From: Hymenopellis radicata
Lineage: Eukaryota > Basidiomycota > Agaricomycetes > Agaricales > Physalacriaceae
Assembly: GCA_015501595.1 (NCBI GenBank)
Contig: JADNRX010000041.1
Span: 1 to 64,000 of the forward strand
DNA length: 64,000 bases
Reading direction: 5' to 3'
The notes beneath the pieces are model-generated. The model was not told where the DNA came from. It saw only the letters and a program-made list of their open reading frames with translations, and made no database searches. The position numbers were made by a program, and so were the translations under genes. Shown here in pieces: positions 34,764 to 46,088 of this stretch (the stretch's first letter is position 1; every line of letters begins with the position of its first letter).

Positions 34764-36709
34764 TAGAGTTTTAGGGTCCGGTCCGGTCCGGTCTTAGCAC
34801 CCGAATTTAGAAAGACCAAGGACCGCAACCGGTCCTAAACTTGCTGTTTTCTGAGAAACCGGGACCGCAACCGGTTGAAGACCAGGACCGGTTGCATACC
34901 CGGTCTTTTTGCGGTCCGCAACCTAGGGTGGTGAAGTAAACCCTAGGTTTTGATACACCTCGGGTTTACTGCGGTTAGTAACGGTATTGATACGGTATTG
35001 AAACCGCAACCGGTTGAAGACCAGGACCGGTTGCATACCCGGTCTTTTTGCGGTCCGCAACCTAGGGTGGTGAAGTAAACCCTAGGTTTTGATACACCTC
35101 GGGTTTACTGCGGTTAGTAACGGTATTGATACGGTATTGAAACCTCGGCCGAGGTATCAGTACAGTTTCGATACCGACACGTGAATATTTCACGTGACGG
35201 TGCGCTGGCGCTTAGAGAGGCTAAGATTGGTGGGACAAGGGTGGGATGGGGGCGGCAAGCCGCTGCGCCACATCACGTGTCCAAAACACGTGCCGGTATC
35301 GAAACCGTTACTAACGGTATCGAAACTAGGGTAGGGTAGTGGAAACAACCTAGGTTAGCATACCGAGAAGTTGTTTTCCAGTAAATTACCGGTTATTTAC
35401 CGGTTCGTAACCTCAGAGCCTGGGAGCTAGGTTATTTACCTCCACGTGACATTTTCACGTGATCTGTGGCGCACGAATTCGGGAAGCTTGCCGCCATTGG
35501 CACTAGGAGAAATGGCACCACAGACAGATACAGACAACTTGTTAGGAAAATGAAAAATGCTAACAATTTGAGAGTTGAATTCAACCAAAATTCAGTGCAA
35601 GAGTCAATAGGCACTCTCTGGCAGCTGAAATCAGACTCAACAAAATACAGGGTTCAATTGGCTTAGAATTACATGGGAGGGAAGGAGGGAGAACTACATA
35701 ATCAATAATTAACTGTGGTGACACCAAGAAAGTGGGCATGAGGCAAAGGAGAGAGAACACACAGATAACAGCAGGCAAAAACATTCCCGCGAAAAGGTCA
35801 CGTGAATATATCACGTGCCGGTAAATTACCGTTTCTAACCGGTAAATAACCTCTTCTTCTGGGCGGGTAGGTAAATAACAGTTATTTACCACCCCCGGAG
35901 GTTATTTCCACGACCCTAAAACTAGGGCCTCCCAGGGGGTCGGTATTGATACCGTTACTAACACCCCCGGGAGGTTTACTGCGCCACCCTACCGCAACCG
36001 GTTGAAACCGCTAATGATCGCAACCGGTTGAGACCAGTCCGGACCGGACACGATTACTCAAAAGATTACAGTAGTCAACATCATAGTTATACAACTACAG
36101 TGAGAGAGTGCTTCAATAATACTACAACAGTGTCCGGATTCATTCTCAGCACTTCTGTATTCTGTTCAGTCTACAGAGTAGGCCAAATTAGGACATGATC
36201 GGATATCTAGTAGACGTCTGCTGCTGCTGCAACCAATACTGCATAAAATGTCATACTTCCAGAGAGTGAAATGTTCGGTTTTGAGAGCTGGATTTAATGG
36301 AATTTAAATCGGATAGCAGTTCATTACTAAATTAGGCAATAAAACGTGATTTAGCTTGATTTCACCTGTATTTTATTGATTACTCATGCATTATGACCTC
36401 TACAAATATCAACCCAGACACTATCCGGTGCGGAATTCACCGCTCTACAATTCATACACTCACACCCAAGTCCAAAAACCACTGTGTAGCTCATAAACTA
36501 GCATATATACGTGTTTTAAGCGAAAACCTGGTTGCAACCGGTCCCAACCGGTCCTACCCGGTTGCAGATAATCTCAGAATGGCTCAGGACCGTCAACCGC
36601 AACCGGTTGCAACCGCCAACTGGTCCTTCTCACAACCGGTCCTAAACGGTTGCAGTCCGGTCCGGTCTGCGGTCTTTTGCGGTCTTTGCAACTGGACCTG
36701 TAAACTCTA
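34764..36709. mobile_element. 1.9 kb non-autonomous hAT-like element of nested inverted repeats
   Basis: The ends read TAGAGTTTTAGGGTCC and, from the other side, TAGAGTTTACAGGTCC. The flanking 8 bp duplication is AGTATACC (34756-34763 and 36710-36717). The interior has no credible gene but is packed with ACCGGTT, CACGTG and GGTAAATAACC motifs in concentric inverted arrangement, and a 139 bp tandem repeat (34864-35141). It landed seven bases into an exon of the host transposon gene. Confidence 0.85.
34864..35141 (+). repeat. Two tandem copies of a 139 bp unit
   Basis: The segment beginning ACCGCAACCGGTTGAAGACC repeats exactly 139 bp later, including the AACCTAGGGTGGTGAAGTAA part. The copies are nearly identical, so the duplication is recent. 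Confidence 0.8.
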
Positions 36710-38790
36710 AGTATACCTATTATAAAAGATAAGTCCGGTGACGCTCTAACTAAAAGTAAACTCACGCTTGAAATCATGCTTCCAATCAAGAGCAGGGGTT
36801 ACAAAGTTCTTGCCTGTGTACAGATTGAGCCCCAAAACGTTTCCAAGATGCTTGTACAGTGAATCTGATTCCAACATTCTGCGCCACATGTAGTTCATGC
36901 AAAATGCCGGCCGTCGCTTGGGGTCACCGTCAGAGCCAATAGACCATACTGGTCCATGGAGCTTCTCTCCGTATGGTGAGAGACGCCAGGCTTCCATGAC
37001 CAGGGCTAGCTGTTCTGCAGCGCCGTAGTAGTCGCCCTGTTTACATGTTGGCAAGATGAGAACGGGTTTGGCGCCGTAATTTGTCGCGTCATGGCGCGCA
37101 AATGCAATGACTGTGACCTCGTGTCCAATATGGACCGTCTTAACCTCCTTGATGGCGCGTACAAGTGCTTGGACGTTGGTCAAGTCACCTCCCATCGTTA
37201 GCGGCGATTCCAATTCTGCGGCGTGCTCACAGACGCCAGCCATTTCGTCAGTTTTCCGTAGCCAAACCAGTCGGTCTTCGCAGGCCACCTCGTCCATGCA
37301 CATTGAGACGCCTGTGCGTTGATGGCCTGGCGGCACGTCTTTGAATCCTGTTTCGATGTTGGCAAAAAGATCGAGCATCTTGATTTTGCCCACAGAGATC
37401 ACCAAGTCATATTCCTTGCGGAGAGATGCGATGCACTGATGAGACGGGAAGGCAGTGGTGGCATGATTCAACGCGTATAGTGCGGCGTCACCTCCCAGAT
37501 CGTAAATGAGCACCGCCAGGTATTTCTCGTACAACGAGAAGTTGTGCGGGCGGTATCTCCCCGCGATCGCAAGACGCGTACGGTTTAGTAGTTCCCCAGT
37601 GCTCCATTTCTGCTCTTTTGCTGCACGGAAGAGGCGGTTCAGAGCTGGAACCTCATTTGCGGCGATGAGATCGTGGAGAGCGCGATATGGCTCTAGTTTC
37701 TGGCGACTCCTCGCGAGATCGCGCTTGTAATTGGTTTCCTATGTAATGTTAACATATTGAAAATCATAGACAATATAGAGCAAACCTTCAGCCTGAGTTT
37801 CCGCGTTGACTTCACTGCTGGGAGAAGTCGTTGAAGCATTTGGCGATGACTGAGAGTCGTACACAGTTTTTTGCCAGGAAGCTGCTCGGCGTGATTGCGC
37901 ACGACGTCCACAGCGGGCCCAAGACCTGAACATGCTTGACAGACCCCATGGTGTGCCGCCGTAGAGAGGGAGCACCGCGGAGAGCGAACTCGCACGGATG
38001 ATGCGTCCAGTGCAAGAAGCTCGTAACCAGCCGTAAATCCGGAGTTGGGGGCATGAATAGGAAAGGGATATGTTGTATATGTAGTATCTAGACCCCATGG
38101 AAAGATGGCGCCACTGCATGATTTCGCTTCTAGAGGGAAAGCAAAGAATGGCTCTGGGTGACAGCTTGGAACACTTGATGAAGCGAATACATCTACAACG
38201 TGCCGTGTCAGAAGTGTTAGCATTCAGCAAAGAGAAATACTTACTAGCTACTCCCACACACTTTTTCAGATGGGACTCCAGCTGCCCGTACGTTGTCTTA
38301 TTAGTCCCATGCTTCACAAGCACTTGACAATGTGGACACTCTACAGTGCGACGATTGGTAGATGGATCAATGTTTTCTTTAAGCTTCTCTTTGTCGTAGG
38401 AGTAGGATTGGGGCGGTGAGGTTGCACCCACGGTATAGGACCGACTGCGGCCTGGAGATCGTGGTGCAGGGGAGGAAGAAGACGGAGAGTTGTTATGTAC
38501 AGCATTATTTACAGAATTGAAGGGCCATGGGGAGAATGAAATCTCGGCGGAAGCACACTGAAGAAATGTTCAGCTTCTTAGACGCGAGACGCGAGACGCG
38601 TTGTCGCGTCGAATTTTGGTCGTGATCAAGGGAAGAGAAGAAATTTGCACATGGTACGCTACTGAAGCCGCCTCCAAGCCGTGTTGCAATGCCGACTTGA
38701 TGCCGGTAGACTTGGTCTAGGTCATTTCCTAAAAAGTAGTGCACCTAGCGTGGGAATGATATCCAAGATTTGAATCGGGCCCAGCTCTTG

Positions 38791-38798
38791 TTGTTAAC
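38791..38798. repeat. 8 bp target duplication TTGTTAAC, right side
   Basis: Identical to 31317-31324. After it the module downstream of NTF2-B resumes (GGTAAAGTCGAGGAGGGAAC). Confidence 0.9.
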
Positions 38799-39224
38799 GG
38801 TAAAGTCGAGGAGGGAACGTCCACGTGATGTCTTGGTTCCTGTCAACGCGGCCGGGCCGGGTTTGTTTCTGACCACGATCGACTCTGCTTGACCAGAGAG
38901 AGAAGTGCTGTGGCACGGATCATAACGAGCACCGTTCTCGTACTCGAAACGAAAGCTGCGACTGGAGATATCGGCATGGGCATTTTACTGCCGCTCATGC
39001 TACATCGAAGGTGTGTGCAATTTTAAGGTTATCATTGCTGTACTAGCTGCTACAATGCTAACAGCAAGCAAAATAACATCATCCTAACTGACAATACTAT
39101 TACTAGAGACTATCAGAACATTATTCATCCTTATATGGCCTTGAACGCCAAACGAGTCTTCAGGTCAGCACCTTTGGTCAGCAAACTCCGTGGCTGTCAT
39201 CAGTGACAGTCATCCTTGACATAT
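38799..39224. other. Module remainder and upstream region of reductase E, right
   Basis: Mirrors 12485-12944 of the left arm. No gene is visible; it probably contains the promoter of gene E. Confidence 0.35.
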
Positions 39225-40694
39225 ATGGCCGACAATAGGAAGGGTATCTGTCCCATCAGTATGCAAGACGTGCTCGTCGTCGGACTGGGCGCTGTAGGTG
39301 CAGTTTGTTCGTTTTCCCCGTCTGTTGTCGCGTCACGAATAACATGTTCACTTCAGCCGCTTACATTCTGAAAAACTCGGGCATTGCACGCGTCACTGTT
39401 GTGGCGAGGAGTAACTATTCCATTGTTCAAGGTCATCGCTCAACGTGTTCTCTCCTTCAACCATTAATGGTCCATAGATCGCGGCATCGATATTAAAAGT
39501 GGGCGCTTCGGAGATCAGCTCCGATGGAAGCCTGACAGATGTATGTCTTCCCCTTTCACAGACGCGATGCTGACCCAGTACAATCTCACCAGTGTGTAAA
39601 TCCGTCGCGGAAGCCGCTGATACTCTGTATACCTACGTGGTTGTGGTTACCAAGTGTCTGCCGGACGTGTTAAAGACATCTGAACTCCTCGCACCACTCA
39701 TCCACGCCTCATTTGAGGACCAGCCAACATATGTATTGGTACAGAATGGCTTGGGGATCGAGGCGGATCTATATCAGGCTCTCAAACCGACGGGACAACA
39801 ACCGAGCATCATCAGTGTCGCGATGTTCATTCTCGCGAACCAAATTGGACCGAATATCATACAACACGGTGATCACGTATGTACGACTCGCTATGCGGTG
39901 TTCTCGCGCTCTGATGGGGTTAATACAGGAACAATATGTATGTGGAATGTATAGGCCAAATGACTTCACGACAAATGTCAATTCCGAGGAAGAGCTACAG
40001 ATATTGAATGGATTCGGAGACATCATTGTCAAGGGCGGTAGTTCCATCGACATCGTGCCAGAGATACAGCGCCGCAAGTTCGTGAAGAACATGACGAATG
40101 TAGTTCTGGCGGCAATTTGTCTGCTTACAAGGTAAGTCGCATATTTCTGGTAGACCCTACCAGGATTCCGACGAAATGCAGGTATACATTACCATCAGTC
40201 TTTCGACGCCCGCCTAGCGCGGAGGAGAGTTATACCCCTTATTACTTTCCTGGGACGCAACCTCTCTTGGAAGAGAACACAATACCTATGATGCGCGGTA
40301 TGGTCCACGAGCTCGTGACTTTGGGTAAGTAGATTGCGCATCACGTCGGGTTTTCTTCTATCGAGGCCGCTCATCACACATCTTAGCTCGTGCACTCGGA
40401 TTCCCGGATTCCGAGGATGGTGTCCCAGCCGATTCAGCCGATCGCCTTATACAGTTTGCTCGAGATACCTACTCTCCAGTAAGTTGGGAAACGGCTTCTG
40501 CCCATGTGGCTAACAAGGCATCTACGCTCGTTGACTGTGAAAAGGATGTCCCGATGGAAGTAGAGGTCATTTGGGGATCCGTCGTCAGACTGGCGAGAGA
40601 ACGGCAAGTCGACATGCCTCGCGTTGAGATGGCGTATAGCCTTCTACTCGTCATGCAAAACCAGATTTTACGGAAGGGGAGTGAACGAAAGTAG
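39225..40694 (+). CDS. Ketopantoate reductase-like oxidoreductase E, right copy
   Basis: Exons: 39225-39306, 39357-39431, 39478-39540, 39593-39876, 39929-40131, 40182-40324, 40387-40478 and 40518-40694, matching paralogue D in phase and length. The Rossmann motif GLGAVGAV and the C-terminal RRKFVKNMTN are intact. The last intron differs from the left arm: a 30 bp deletion removed the original AATAG acceptor and five codons (SSFHK). The remaining 39 nt can either splice at AACAAG or be read through in frame, adding 13 residues. Activity of this copy is therefore uncertain. Confidence 0.75.
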
Positions 40695-40949
40695 ACCAGG
40701 ATCAGTGGCAGGAATGACCAATCAACTGATATATTTTAGAGATGGTAGTGAATGCGACGTCGGTCAGTCAGTCGCCCTTCAGGTGTTGTGCGAGCTTCAC
40801 GTATACACAGTCAATGCGGCAGTTGTAGAGCGGTGAACCTGAGGGTAGATAAGCCTGGGCGGAATTTGTCCAATGACTAATCGCACTGACTTTTGATAAA
40901 CAACCACCATCTCATCGTTCGCCTTAAAACATTGTCAACCTAGCCAGCC

Positions 40950-42446
40950 ATGTTAGAAAAGAAGAAGATCCTCATCATCGGGCTCGGCGCAGTTGGTACT
41001 ATGTGTGAGTTCTCTGCCAGATTAAGGCTCCCCTGTGACCTGACCCGGTTATCGCAACTAGACGCGCTAATTATCAAATCGTCTGGATTAGCCCACGTTA
41101 CGGTGGTCGCTCGAAGTAACTATGCTGTGGTAAAGGGTACTTTCATGCCCTGTTTCCTTGTCGCTCTTTAAATAACCCGGCAGAACATGGCCTAAACATC
41201 AAGAGTCGCAAGTTCGGCGATCACGTCGGTTTCCAGCCTGATAGACGTGAGTTAGCAGTGTCCGTGTCTTCAATGACGCTGACTCTTCTCTCGCATCCTC
41301 GCAGTGTGTTCATCTGTGTCCGAGGCTGCGGATACGACGTATGACTACGTTCTTGTCGTGACAAAATGCGTACCAGAGGTCATCACGACTTCGAAGCTGC
41401 TGGAGCCGTTCCTTCTGCCTTCATACGTAGAAGCATTCGCACAGCCGACGTATGTCCTCTTGCAGAATGGATTGCAGATTGAACGCGAGTTGTACGATGC
41501 GATCAAGAGCATAGGACACATCCCAAGGATTATCAGTGTTGCCGTGTTCATATTGACGAACCAAAGCTCTCCGAACGTCGTGGAGCATGACCAAACGGCA
41601 AGCTCGTTGGAAACATAATTAGAAGCCATATTGACTGACAGTCGTCTTCTAGGAAAAGTTCGTCTGTGGCGTTTATCGCCCGGACGACTTCACGACTAGT
41701 GCCAATTCTGAAAGCGAGTTTTGTGTGCTGAATGGCCTGGCAGATATTATCGTACGGGGAGGAGGCGTCGTTGAAGTTGTTCCGGAGATTCAAAGGCGCA
41801 AGTTCCACAAGAACATGTATAACATCGTATTTGCGTCCATCTGTCTTTTAACAAGGTAGGTCTTCTCGGCCTTGGACTTTTTTCAGTGAATAGTAGCTTA
41901 TGCATATGGCGAAGGTTCCCGCTGACTGCAATCTTTCGAGCACCACCGACCGGCAAGGAAGTGTACGAACCCTACGCTTTCCCGGCGACGCAGCCTCTGC
42001 TCGAGAGTCATACCGTCGCGCTGATGCATTCCATCTTCAAGGAACTATTAGACCTGGGTAAGCAGTATGACCTGCATGATCTTATGAAGTACCCTTATCG
42101 ATTTATTTAGCGCGCTCCCTGGGATTCCCGGACTCGGAAGATGGTATCCCCGCAAGTGTGCAGGATGAAGCCATCAAGTTCACGAGGGAAAGTCATTCAA
42201 CGGTACGTTGAACGTTCCCTTCCCTTCCCTGCACATCATAACTACGTTGCCTAGGCTTGGAGCTTCCACAAGCCTTCTACACTGCTTGATTGCGAGAAGG
42301 ATTCCCCGATGGAGATTGAGGTCATATGGGGGTCGGTTGTTCGCTTGGCTAGGGAGCGCAAAGTCGACATACCGAGGGTTGAGATGGCGTACGGGCTACT
42401 TCTTGTTATGCAGAATCAAATTCTGCGAAAGATTTCAAGTAGATAG
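40950..42446 (+). CDS. Ketopantoate reductase-like oxidoreductase D, right copy
   Basis: Exons: 40950-41004, 41062-41136, 41184-41246, 41305-41597, 41653-41855, 41915-42057, 42111-42202 and 42255-42446, total 371 residues. The NADP-binding ILIIGLGAVGT, DYVLVVTKC and RRKFHKNMYN motifs are present. The intron after exon 4 begins GCAAGC (GC-AG type) in both arms. It starts about 250 bp after gene E in the same direction, so E and D are a tandem pair. It converges with the oxygenase. Substrate unknown. Confidence 0.83.
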
Positions 42447-42756
42447 GTAGGGCTTTTCACAAACGACCCCCTCGCCTATGCTGTGTTAAAAACTGCGATT
42501 TAGTAGTAGTTACACGTCTTATCATACAATGATACCCCGCTCACAAGTGCACTAGCGATTGTACAGATGGAATAAACATCGGACCTAGCCGTACTTTCAA
42601 ATTTCTCAACGCAGCGTCCCACGCCCAACTCTTAGGATTTTTGATGGCCCGTCGCCTTGATGCGTATTACACTTCTGAATAGTTCTTGGGCTGTTGACGA
42701 ATGTCATGAGATGTGCACGGCAGCGGAGAAGCAGCGTGACCTTGTCAGCAGTATGT
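42447..42756. other. Convergent 3' region between reductase D and oxygenase, right
   Basis: No gene is visible. About 100 bp shorter than the left-arm equivalent. Confidence 0.35.
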
Positions 42757-44178
42757 CTACTGCTGAGGGAGAGGCGTATCTTCGGTTCCCTCCCGGGTAT
42801 TCCAGTTCTCCGGTCCCTGCGAAGGAAAGGTATTTCATCAACCCACAGCCATTTCGCCAGCATGAGCACGCACCGTCCAATGGCGAGCTCTCCGGGTCTT
42901 GACGCGCCGTATGAGCCAATCCTTCGCGGTTACGCCCGGTTCGTATTTCCCAACGGGGGCGCGGGTAACCGCGTCAGCGATCATCTGGCTCTTGTCGGTG
43001 AGCGCACGGAGTTCCACCACGTCGTTTGGGCGAGTGAAAAAGACAAGAGACCAACGCTCGTGTCGAGCTTGCTCTCCGGGAGGTGGCCTAGGGTCCTAAG
43101 TATGAGACATTGCTTGTGCGAGTTGTATTGATACGTACACGACGCGGTGGATGTTGGAGCGCAGAATACCCCCACTGAAGATATTGAGAGCATCTCCAAT
43201 GTTGCAAATGGCGTGACCCGACAGAGGCTAGTACGATCAGCGCGCATGTGGGCGATGCGGAACAACCTGAAGCACCTTAATATAGTACCACCGCTCTGCT
43301 CCCAGAGGCAGCACTTGGAGACCTCCAAGCCTATTGTGGAGAAATGACTGACGAGAGTAATCAGCTCATACAGCCTTCAAACGCTCAGTCTCAGTGCTCA
43401 CAAGCGATCCAAAGTCTGTATGCGCAGGCAGGAATGTTTTTCTCTCTAGTTCCGTATGCGGCGGGGCTCGAATGCATCGAGATGCACACCCACTATTCTC
43501 TCCAGGCTGGTGCAGACTCGCGAGCGTCCCTTTCGGTAGGCCCAGCTTGTCGTTCAAGACATCGATGAGGAGATGGTTGATGGCGAGCGATTTCTGTATG
43601 AAGGGTTTGACCGTCGACTCCATTCGCTCGTTCACGGTGGATGGATACGTCCGGTGAACGGGAATCGGCCACGCGCGCGCGTCGTCCTTGGATATGTTCA
43701 GGAACTCGGTAACGTCCCTCGTGCCGGCCTTATCGATAGTATTGCTGCCTGCGGCCTTGTATCTGCGAGCGATGTGTTAGCTGCAGCCGCCGCTGCAAAC
43801 ATTATGATAGAAGTCACAGCGCTGGGAATGATCGAAGGATCCTTGCCCGCTTACCCAAAAGAGGTACCATCGTCCCCTTGCTCGAATTTCAGCTTCTCTT
43901 CGAGCGGAAGGGCTATGGTCTCCCGACCCATCTCAAACATCTCGCTAACTTCGTCGTCCACTCCATGGTTCTTGAGACTGGTCCTGGAACATAAGCAATG
44001 CGCACCACTGAGTAAAACTCGATATCACTTACTACCAAAACCCAAGCTCAGTGGCCGCCTTCCACAGCTTCTCTATCTCATGCTCGTCGCCCAACCTCAC
44101 AAGCTGGTAATCCACGACAAGCAGAGGATGAGTCGGCACGTCATCTGGGAACGGCGGAAATGAAGTCAGTCCTGGCAT
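42757..44178 (-). CDS. 2-oxoglutarate/Fe(II)-dependent oxygenase, right copy
   Basis: The mirror of the left copy with the same seven exons, splice sites and motifs (HTDFGSL, NIHRVVPPPG, FFTRPNDVV). Substitutions are few, for example VLPLGAERW for VLPPGAERW and the WTSLKNHG junction for WISLKNHG. Intron 2 has a short GC-rich insertion. No stop or frameshift was found, so both arms appear to encode active-site-complete enzymes. Confidence 0.87.
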
Positions 44179-44460
44179 GTTCGTGCGAGCTCGATGTGAG
44201 ACACCTCACTCGACAATATATATGCTCTTCAGCCGAAGATAGCATGAGAGACTAGTGCTATTCGTGGGCCCTTGGGATCGGCTGACCACCTTCGTCATGC
44301 AAAAATTCCCACCGCACGACCCTCGCAAATTGAGGAGAGTGAAAAGAGTCGTTTTCCTAATCGTAGCGTTGCAACTATGGCAAATGTTGCTGCCTGCCAG
44401 CTTCAACAGCGTGTCAAAATTAGCGAATGCTGAAGCAAGCCGCCCGTCGCCGGTTTAATG
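44179..44460. other. Upstream region of the oxygenase, right
   Basis: Mirrors 7115-7409, with several indels. The TATATA-like stretch near 44215 is conserved. No gene. Confidence 0.3.
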
Positions 44461-45470
44461 AGACCTGCATAATTGTATGATGGAGGGAAATGGTGTTAGT
44501 ACGTCTGTCCTGGGCGGTGTGCCTTATATCGTCGAGAACTGTCAACTCGAAACACAAACCGAATCTATTGGGAGCTCTGACGGCAGAAGACAAGCCGAAA
44601 TGTGGAAGTCGAAAGCTACTGGGGATCGGTGTGGTAGATCGTGAGCGAAGGCTTATCCGGATGTCCCTGGTGGGATAAACACGAGGGCAAGTATTGGGAC
44701 GCATCCACCCACCACGAAGTTCGGAGGGATAGCCACCGCAGCAAGAGTAAAACCTCGCCTCTGCGTGATAAGCCAGTACTGTTAGCATGGCGAGGGCGCT
44801 AATCTGTGGCAAGAGGTTCCCTCAGATTTCATACGCAGAGCTGGTTGTGGGAGAAGACGGAGAACTGGGGGCAATGCGCCTAGTGGATGCATGTCGCGGG
44901 ATATTGAAAGGCGTACACGGCAGTCTAGTCAGGTGTGAACGCACACTGGTCCATGTATGGGCAGAAAGGGCGAAATGGGAGGACTCCTAGTTTCTAGCGA
45001 GGCTCCTTTTCATCTATGAACATTATCAAAACGATTTCCGTTGGGAGGCCGAGCTGCACTAACCTGAAAAGTTTAGGCTATGACGAGCGTGCAGCTGGTT
45101 CTCGCGAATGGGAATCGTTTGAGCAAGCGGGGATTGCCTTCTTGCAGCTGGTTCTCGCGAATGGGAATCCGAATCGTTTGAGCAAGCCGGGATCGCGAGG
45201 AAAAGGACACGCCGGCTGACGGTGCTGATGCCAGCCGCCGCAGGAAAACGAGACCACATGTAGGCGTGTGACGAGGACGGGTTATCCGAGTAAACGGGCA
45301 GGGCATGGGCTTGCTGCTAGACGGCGAACAGATGGCTGGCGGGATGACGGTGTTGCTTTGGAAGAAAGATGAGGTTGGACCACGGACACGCCTAGAGCCG
45401 AACCCACCTGAGCTCGAGTAAGACATCAGCGTGAAATGGACGTACAATCACTGTTAACGCGTCTCATGCA
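44460..45470 (+). pseudogene. Unidentified gene remnant, right copy
   Basis: The counterpart of 6147-7114. Open pieces such as SYAELVVGEDGELGAMRLVD (44830-44890) remain, but other parts carry deletions and a 53 bp tandem duplication (45091-45196) that shifts the frame of the ANGNRLSKPGSR segment. Clearly more degraded than the left copy. Confidence 0.3.
45091..45196 (+). repeat. 53 bp tandem duplication
   Basis: GCAGCTGGTTCTCGCGAATG occurs at 45091 and again at 45144, each followed by GGAATC and GAGCAAGC. The left arm has one copy only. Confidence 0.75.
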
Positions 45471-45629
45471 CCACGAGCTGCCCCTTCTACATATCCCTCA
45501 ATCCGTGCGCGTGATGAGCCATCGATAGGCGGTCATGGTGCCAGTGGTGGTAAGAAGGGAAAGCAAATTGACCGATCAAAAAGCCACAAGTCGATTAAGA
45601 GCAAAAAGTTGACTCAAGACAGCCTGCCA

Positions 45630-45724
45630 TGGGGACACCCAGGATTGAACTGGGGACCTCCAGAAGATTACAAAGAATAACCCAACACTTCAGTCTGTTG
45701 CCCTCCCAACTGAGCTATGTCCCC
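45630..45724 (-). tRNA. tRNA-Phe (GAA) with intron, right copy
   Basis: The exon sequence matches the left copy, with an intact acceptor stem (GGGGACA/TGTCCCC) and T-arm. One D-stem base differs (GGGC for GAGC), still allowing a T-G wobble. The intron is about 22 nt and quite different in sequence from the left copy, although the two tRNA bodies are almost identical. Confidence 0.9.
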
Positions 45725-46088
45725 GGTACCTTAAAGCATCCCGATTTAACTCGGGATTCGATGAGGATTGGGACCACTGTCAGGCCAGAGCTCCGTGCAA
45801 TAAACAGTGTGAAATGAAAGCCTCGATATCCATGTCATCCAGAGACCTAAAACAACCATACCTTGCAGGAAAGGACTTCAAAGCAAAACAAACATCACCT
45901 ATCAATGCCATAGAGACCACTTTAATGTTGACAACGCATGATTTTGTACTGCAACACGGTCGCTAGATTATGTGTAGTACTTCGTTTCGTAGAGGTCGAA
46001 TCGCACAGCATATTTAAACATCTCGTAGTACAAGTCCTCGTTAGTCGGAGCGGGTTGACAAGCTCCTGTCATAGTGGGTAGATACTCT

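Larger units (their letters stand above)
31568..38431 (-). pseudogene. Large zinc-finger transposon protein, disrupted
   Basis: The N-terminus (38431) has CPHCQVLVKHGTNKTTYGQL and a paired H..C, a zinc-finger-like motif. A helical region follows (37700-37560, with RALHDLIAANEVPALNRLF). A large core spans 37534-36746, with AVLIYDLGGDAALYALNHA, and 34709-33112, with FGRVRMIGGHSPN. C-terminal zinc fingers are CPICAKAVTASKQQDHMARH (near 32220) and CTNVPIVC..HWKYNMPRHLADRH (near 31900). The two halves of the core join across an intron (GTGAGT..AATAG) followed by a nested element. The architecture recalls multi-copy hypothetical proteins of Agaricomycete genomes (from memory, not checked). Three insertions lie in its exons, so this copy is dead. 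It is the only candidate transposase. Confidence 0.65.
31325..38790 (-). mobile_element. 7.5 kb hAT-like TIR transposon
   Basis: The ends are 31 bp inverted repeats (31325-31355 and 38760-38790). They begin CAAGAG, share TGGGCCCGATTCA and end ATCTTGGATA, with only two mismatches. They are flanked by the perfect 8 bp duplication TTGTTAAC, and the left arm holds the uninterrupted empty site. The 8 bp duplication and CA..TG ends fit the hAT superfamily. Inside is one large minus-strand gene for a multi-zinc-finger protein, broken by three later insertions. It inserted after the arms were duplicated. The transposase assignment is by position; I did not identify a catalytic triad. Confidence 0.9.

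Noticed and set aside
35160..35830. Repeated CACGTG boxes as bHLH promoter sites
   Set aside because: They lie inside a non-autonomous transposon in paired inverted order, with no gene downstream, so they are better explained as element structure.
34764..36709. ACCGGTT-rich region as a centromere or telomere fragment
   Set aside because: It has clean inverted ends and an 8 bp target duplication, so it is a mobile element.
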